Assembly (NCBI GenBank): GCA_005882055.1
Contig: VBGQ01000090.1
Span: 23,376 to 29,932, forward strand
Direction of reading: 5' to 3'
DNA: 6,557 bases
DNA from: Chloroflexota bacterium
GTDB lineage: Bacteria; Chloroflexota; Limnocylindria; QHBO01
The translations under genes were made by a program, and so were the position numbers. Below are positions 4,552 through 6,557 of this stretch, piece after piece (position 1 is the first letter of the stretch; each line of letters opens with the position of its first letter). The notes beneath the pieces are model-generated. The model was not told where the DNA came from. It saw only the letters and a list, made by a program, of their open reading frames with translations, and did no database searches.

Positions 4552-6291
4552 CTACCCCTCCTCGGCGCTGCCGGTGGCCTCGATCCGCTCCGTCTCTCCC
4601 GCCGCTCCGGTAGCGAGGAGGATGCGTCCGCTGGCCTGCGCCTCGAACAGGCGCTCCACGGCCGCCAGGTCGTCGATCTGGCTGGGCGCCTTCTCGGTCC
4701 GGATGCGCACGATGCGAGGGAAGCGCAGCGCGAACCCCGAGCGATGGCGCGCTGAGCGCTGGATCCGGTCGAAGGCGATCTCGACCACGATCTCCGGAGT
4801 CACCGCGCGGTAGCGTCCGTGGTCCTGAACGGTGGTCGTCAGGAAGTACTCGGTCATCTCGGCGATCTCCGCATCGGTCAGGCCTGTGTACGCCTTGCCG
4901 ATGGTGAGCAGCGACTCTCCATCCGGCGCCAGGACGGCGAAGGTGTAGTCCGAGAGCACGCCGCGTCGCTTGCCGTGGCCCCACTCGACCCCAACCACCA
5001 CGCAGTCGAGGGTCGCCAGTGCGCGCTTCAGCTTGAGCCAACCCAGCCCCCGACGACCGGGCTGGTAGGTCGATTCGGGGTCCTTGACCATCAGCCCCTC
5101 GTTGTGACGGTCGCGGGCGTCGTCGAAGAAGGCATCAACCTCGGCCGCACCGCGCGCCGTGGCCAGGTGCGAGAAGAGGAGGCCGCCATCGGTCCGATCC
5201 GGCAGCGCGAGCTCCTCGAGGACCTTCCGGCGTTCGCGAAGCGGGAGATCGAGCGCGTCGCGACCGTCGTGACGCAGGAGGTCGAAGGTGATCAGCACCA
5301 CCGGCACGGAGGCGACCAGCTCGGTGCTGGGGTTCACGCGTCCCAGGCGGGTCTGCAGCGAGGCGAAGTCGAGGACCGAGCCCTCACGATAAGGCACCAG
5401 CTCCCCGTCCAGGACCACCTCGCCATCCAGGCGCGACGCCGCTGCGACCACCTCAGGGAACGAGATGCTCACCTCGTTGAGGTCACGGCTGAACAGACGC
5501 GGGCCTCCGGTTCCGGGGCCGAGATGCAGCTGGGCGCGGATGCCGTCGTACTTGTCCTCGATCCACGCCTCCTCCCCGACGCGGCGCACCACCTCGGCGG
5601 CGTCGGCCACCGGTGTGGCAAGCATGAACCGGATCGGGCGGCCAACGTGGAGCGCCGCCTCCGAGAGGCGATCTTCGCGCGCCAGCGTGGCCGTTTCGCC
5701 AGGCTCGGCGACGAGCATGAGGGCCCGCCGAACGTCGGCGACAGGTCGTCCGAAGGCGGCAGCGATCGCCTCCTCGAGCAGTCCCTCGCGCAATCCGATG
5801 CGCAGCTCCCGCGCGGCGATCTTGCCCAGGTAGCGTGCCTCCCCGGGCGCGGCTCGCCGCAGCAGCTCGGTCATCAACGCCGTCCGGGGCGCGCTGCCCT
5901 TGGCCTCGCTCATGGCACGAAACGCCTGGTCGACGTCCGCCATGGCCAATGGTGCTGTGCTCGGAGCCTCGCCGTCGCGTTGCTCCAGGAGCTCCACGGC
6001 GGCATCGCCCACGTCGGAATGGCGCAGGTATGCCTGGCTCAGCTCGCGCTCGCCGGCGCCGCTGGCGCGCGCCAGCGCCTCCGAGAGCTGCACCCAGCCC
6101 AGCCCCAGCTTGTCCGCTGCGCCGGGGAGCGGGCGGCCGGCAAAGAAGGTGGCCGCGACCGCGACGTCCGCGGCGGGTAGCTCACGGAGGTACGCCGCCA
6201 GCAGGTCGCGCTTTGCGAGCTTGGAGGTCGTGGCGCCGATGGCGTCGGCCGCGGCGGAGAAATCAGCGAAGGGCGCGGAACCGGTGGGCAT
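4552..6291 (-). CDS. ATP-dependent DNA ligase, intact active site
   Basis: A 579-residue ligase of the archaeal/actinobacterial LigB type, which seals nicks through a ligase-AMP intermediate. Domains in order: helical N-terminal DNA-binding domain (about 8-200), nucleotidyltransferase domain (about 215-422) and OB-fold domain (about 425-545), with a short variable tail. The catalytic motifs are complete: motif I DKYDGIR with AMP-accepting K247, motif III LDGE (294-297), IIIa TFDLLRHDG (335-343), motif IV EGLMVK (398-403) and motif V WLKLK (418-422). The C-terminal RFPRIVRIRTEKAPSQID (523-540) fits the conserved end of the OB domain. Length is normal for the family. ATG 6291 is preceded by TAGACT at 6 bases and no usable Shine-Dalgarno. 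It is the only catalytically competent ligase in the window and so the likeliest sealing enzyme for Ku-bound ends, though it could equally serve general repair. Confidence 0.95.
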   Translation of the reverse strand: MPTGSAPFADFSAAADAIGATTSKLAKRDLLAAYLRELPAADVAVAATFFAGRPLPGAADKLGLGWVQLSEALARASGAGERELSQAYLRHSDVGDAAVELLEQRDGEAPSTAPLAMADVDQAFRAMSEAKGSAPRTALMTELLRRAAPGEARYLGKIAARELRIGLREGLLEEAIAAAFGRPVADVRRALMLVAEPGETATLAREDRLSEAALHVGRPIRFMLATPVADAAEVVRRVGEEAWIEDKYDGIRAQLHLGPGTGGPRLFSRDLNEVSISFPEVVAAASRLDGEVVLDGELVPYREGSVLDFASLQTRLGRVNPSTELVASVPVVLITFDLLRHDGRDALDLPLRERRKVLEELALPDRTDGGLLFSHLATARGAAEVDAFFDDARDRHNEGLMVKDPESTYQPGRRGLGWLKLKRALATLDCVVVGVEWGHGKRRGVLSDYTFAVLAPDGESLLTIGKAYTGLTDAEIAEMTEYFLTTTVQDHGRYRAVTPEIVVEIAFDRIQRSARHRSGFALRFPRIVRIRTEKAPSQIDDLAAVERLFEAQASGRILLATGAAGETERIEATGSAEEG

Positions 6292-6297
6292 CGGCCG

Positions 6298-6303
6298 AGT
6301 CTA
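6298..6303 (-). promoter_or_regulatory. Candidate leaderless -10 box of the DNA ligase gene
   Basis: Minus-strand TAGACT (TANNNT) followed by CGGCCG and then ATG, a 6-base spacing. The core GCTAGACTCGGC differs by one base from the matching string before the OsmC-like gene. The best -35-like hexamer, TTCAGG at 18 bases, matches TTGACA at only three positions. Confidence 0.55.
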
Positions 6304-6329
6304 GCCCGGCGAGATGGACCTCCTGAATA

Positions 6330-6530
6330 TCAGGGCGTGACGGTGAGCGTGCCGACCATCCCGTTGTTCGCGTGATTCGGCACCGAGCACCAGATCACGT
6401 ATCTGCCCGCCGCGATTGAGTCGACGGTGAAGACGGCCGGCTGCCCCTTGGCGACGTACCCGCTGACGGCGAATGGGTGTGCCTGGTCCGGTCCGATGAC
6501 GAGATTGTGCTCCGGCCGCCACCTTGTCAA
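6330..6530 (-). CDS. Cupredoxin (blue-copper) domain, N-terminally truncated
   Basis: Sixty-six codons encode the C-terminal two thirds of a cupredoxin, a small electron-transfer or copper-binding domain normally outside the cytoplasmic membrane. All four type 1 copper ligands are visible: His8 in EHNLVIG, then Cys48, His53 and Met58 in CSVPNHANNGM. AAGRYVIW (40-47) and GTLTV (60-64) are the typical flanking strands. What is missing is the first part of the fold: complete domains have some 30-40 more residues before the His, plus a signal peptide. The frame is closed by an in-frame TGA at the window edge (6555-6557), and the only start codon in it is TTG 6530. The gene may be a decayed fragment, frameshifted, or affected by a sequence error; a neighbouring frame is open to the edge. 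It ends 38 bases upstream of the ligase ATG. Confidence 0.7.
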   Translation of the reverse strand: MTRWRPEHNLVIGPDQAHPFAVSGYVAKGQPAVFTVDSIAAGRYVIWCSVPNHANNGMVGTLTVTP

Positions 6531-6548
6531 GCCACGGATCGGCTTGAC
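6526..6548. repeat. Perfect 8-base inverted repeat with 7-base centre
   Basis: GTCAAGCC at 6526-6533 and its exact reverse complement GGCTTGAC at 6541-6548 flank ACGGATC. It overlaps the TTG start codon of the cupredoxin fragment. It could be a dimeric regulator's operator, an mRNA hairpin or a mobile-element end. No T-run follows, so a terminator is unlikely. Confidence 0.5.
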
Positions 6549-6557
6549 GCGTCCTCA

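Noticed and set aside
4819..6180. 453-codon + strand open frame opposite the DNA ligase
   Set aside because: All ligase motifs are on the minus strand; the + frame shows no recognisable domain and is rich in His, Arg and Gln, as expected for antisense GC-rich coding DNA.
6525..6530. TTGACA on the minus strand as a -35 element
   Set aside because: The hexamer is perfect, but the -10 position 17 bases downstream is CAATCT, a poor match, and it lies within the cupredoxin coding similarity and the inverted repeat.
1..6557. CRISPR array, tRNA or rRNA genes, insertion sequence
   Set aside because: No regularly spaced repeats, no tRNA cloverleaf or rRNA stretch and no transposase-like protein were seen; nearly all of the window is accounted for by protein genes.

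Overview
This is a GC-rich window (roughly two thirds G+C) with almost no spacer DNA. Neighbouring genes are separated by a few to about 50 bases, except for one 172-base divergent gap. Coding style, a bacterial Ku, an archaeal/actinobacterial-type ATP-dependent DNA ligase and promoters set right at start codons suggest a high-GC bacterium of the Actinobacteriota or Chloroflexota kind. That placement is inference; no rRNA or taxonomic marker gene is present.

Layout, left to right: the 3' end of an unrecognised + strand gene (2-253); a minus-strand pair made of Ku (1903-965) followed 9 bases later by a short LigD-like ligase-fold protein (955-257) whose catalytic residues are all replaced; a divergent + strand stand-alone receiver-domain response regulator (2076-2561); a minus-strand OsmC/YhfA-like protein (3085-2603); a + strand two-helix membrane protein with a divergent NERD-like domain (about 3130-3897) that lacks the nuclease E-x-K residues; a minus-strand protein of unknown function with two similar beta-rich halves (4505-3894); a minus-strand, apparently intact ATP-dependent DNA ligase (6291-4552); and a minus-strand cupredoxin fragment (6530-6330) whose N-terminal part is missing.

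The theme is DNA end repair. Ku binds double-strand ends and a ligase with every nucleotidyl-transfer motif lies 2.6 kb away, but no LigD polymerase or phosphoesterase domain is present. The most unusual content is two apparent pseudoenzymes: a ligase fold with Trp in place of the AMP-accepting Lys, directly behind Ku, and a membrane-anchored NERD-like fold without its E-x-K pair. A Ku-dependent repair or sensing module using the dead ligase as an adaptor is possible but unproven.

A second theme is regulatory. Three minus-strand genes carry a TANNNT hexamer (TAGCCT, TAGAGT, TAGACT) exactly 6 bases before the start codon, and a fourth carries TAGCAT 10 bases before it, with no convincing Shine-Dalgarno sequence. 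This is the arrangement expected for leaderless mRNAs. One of these boxes begins with the TAG stop codon of Ku.
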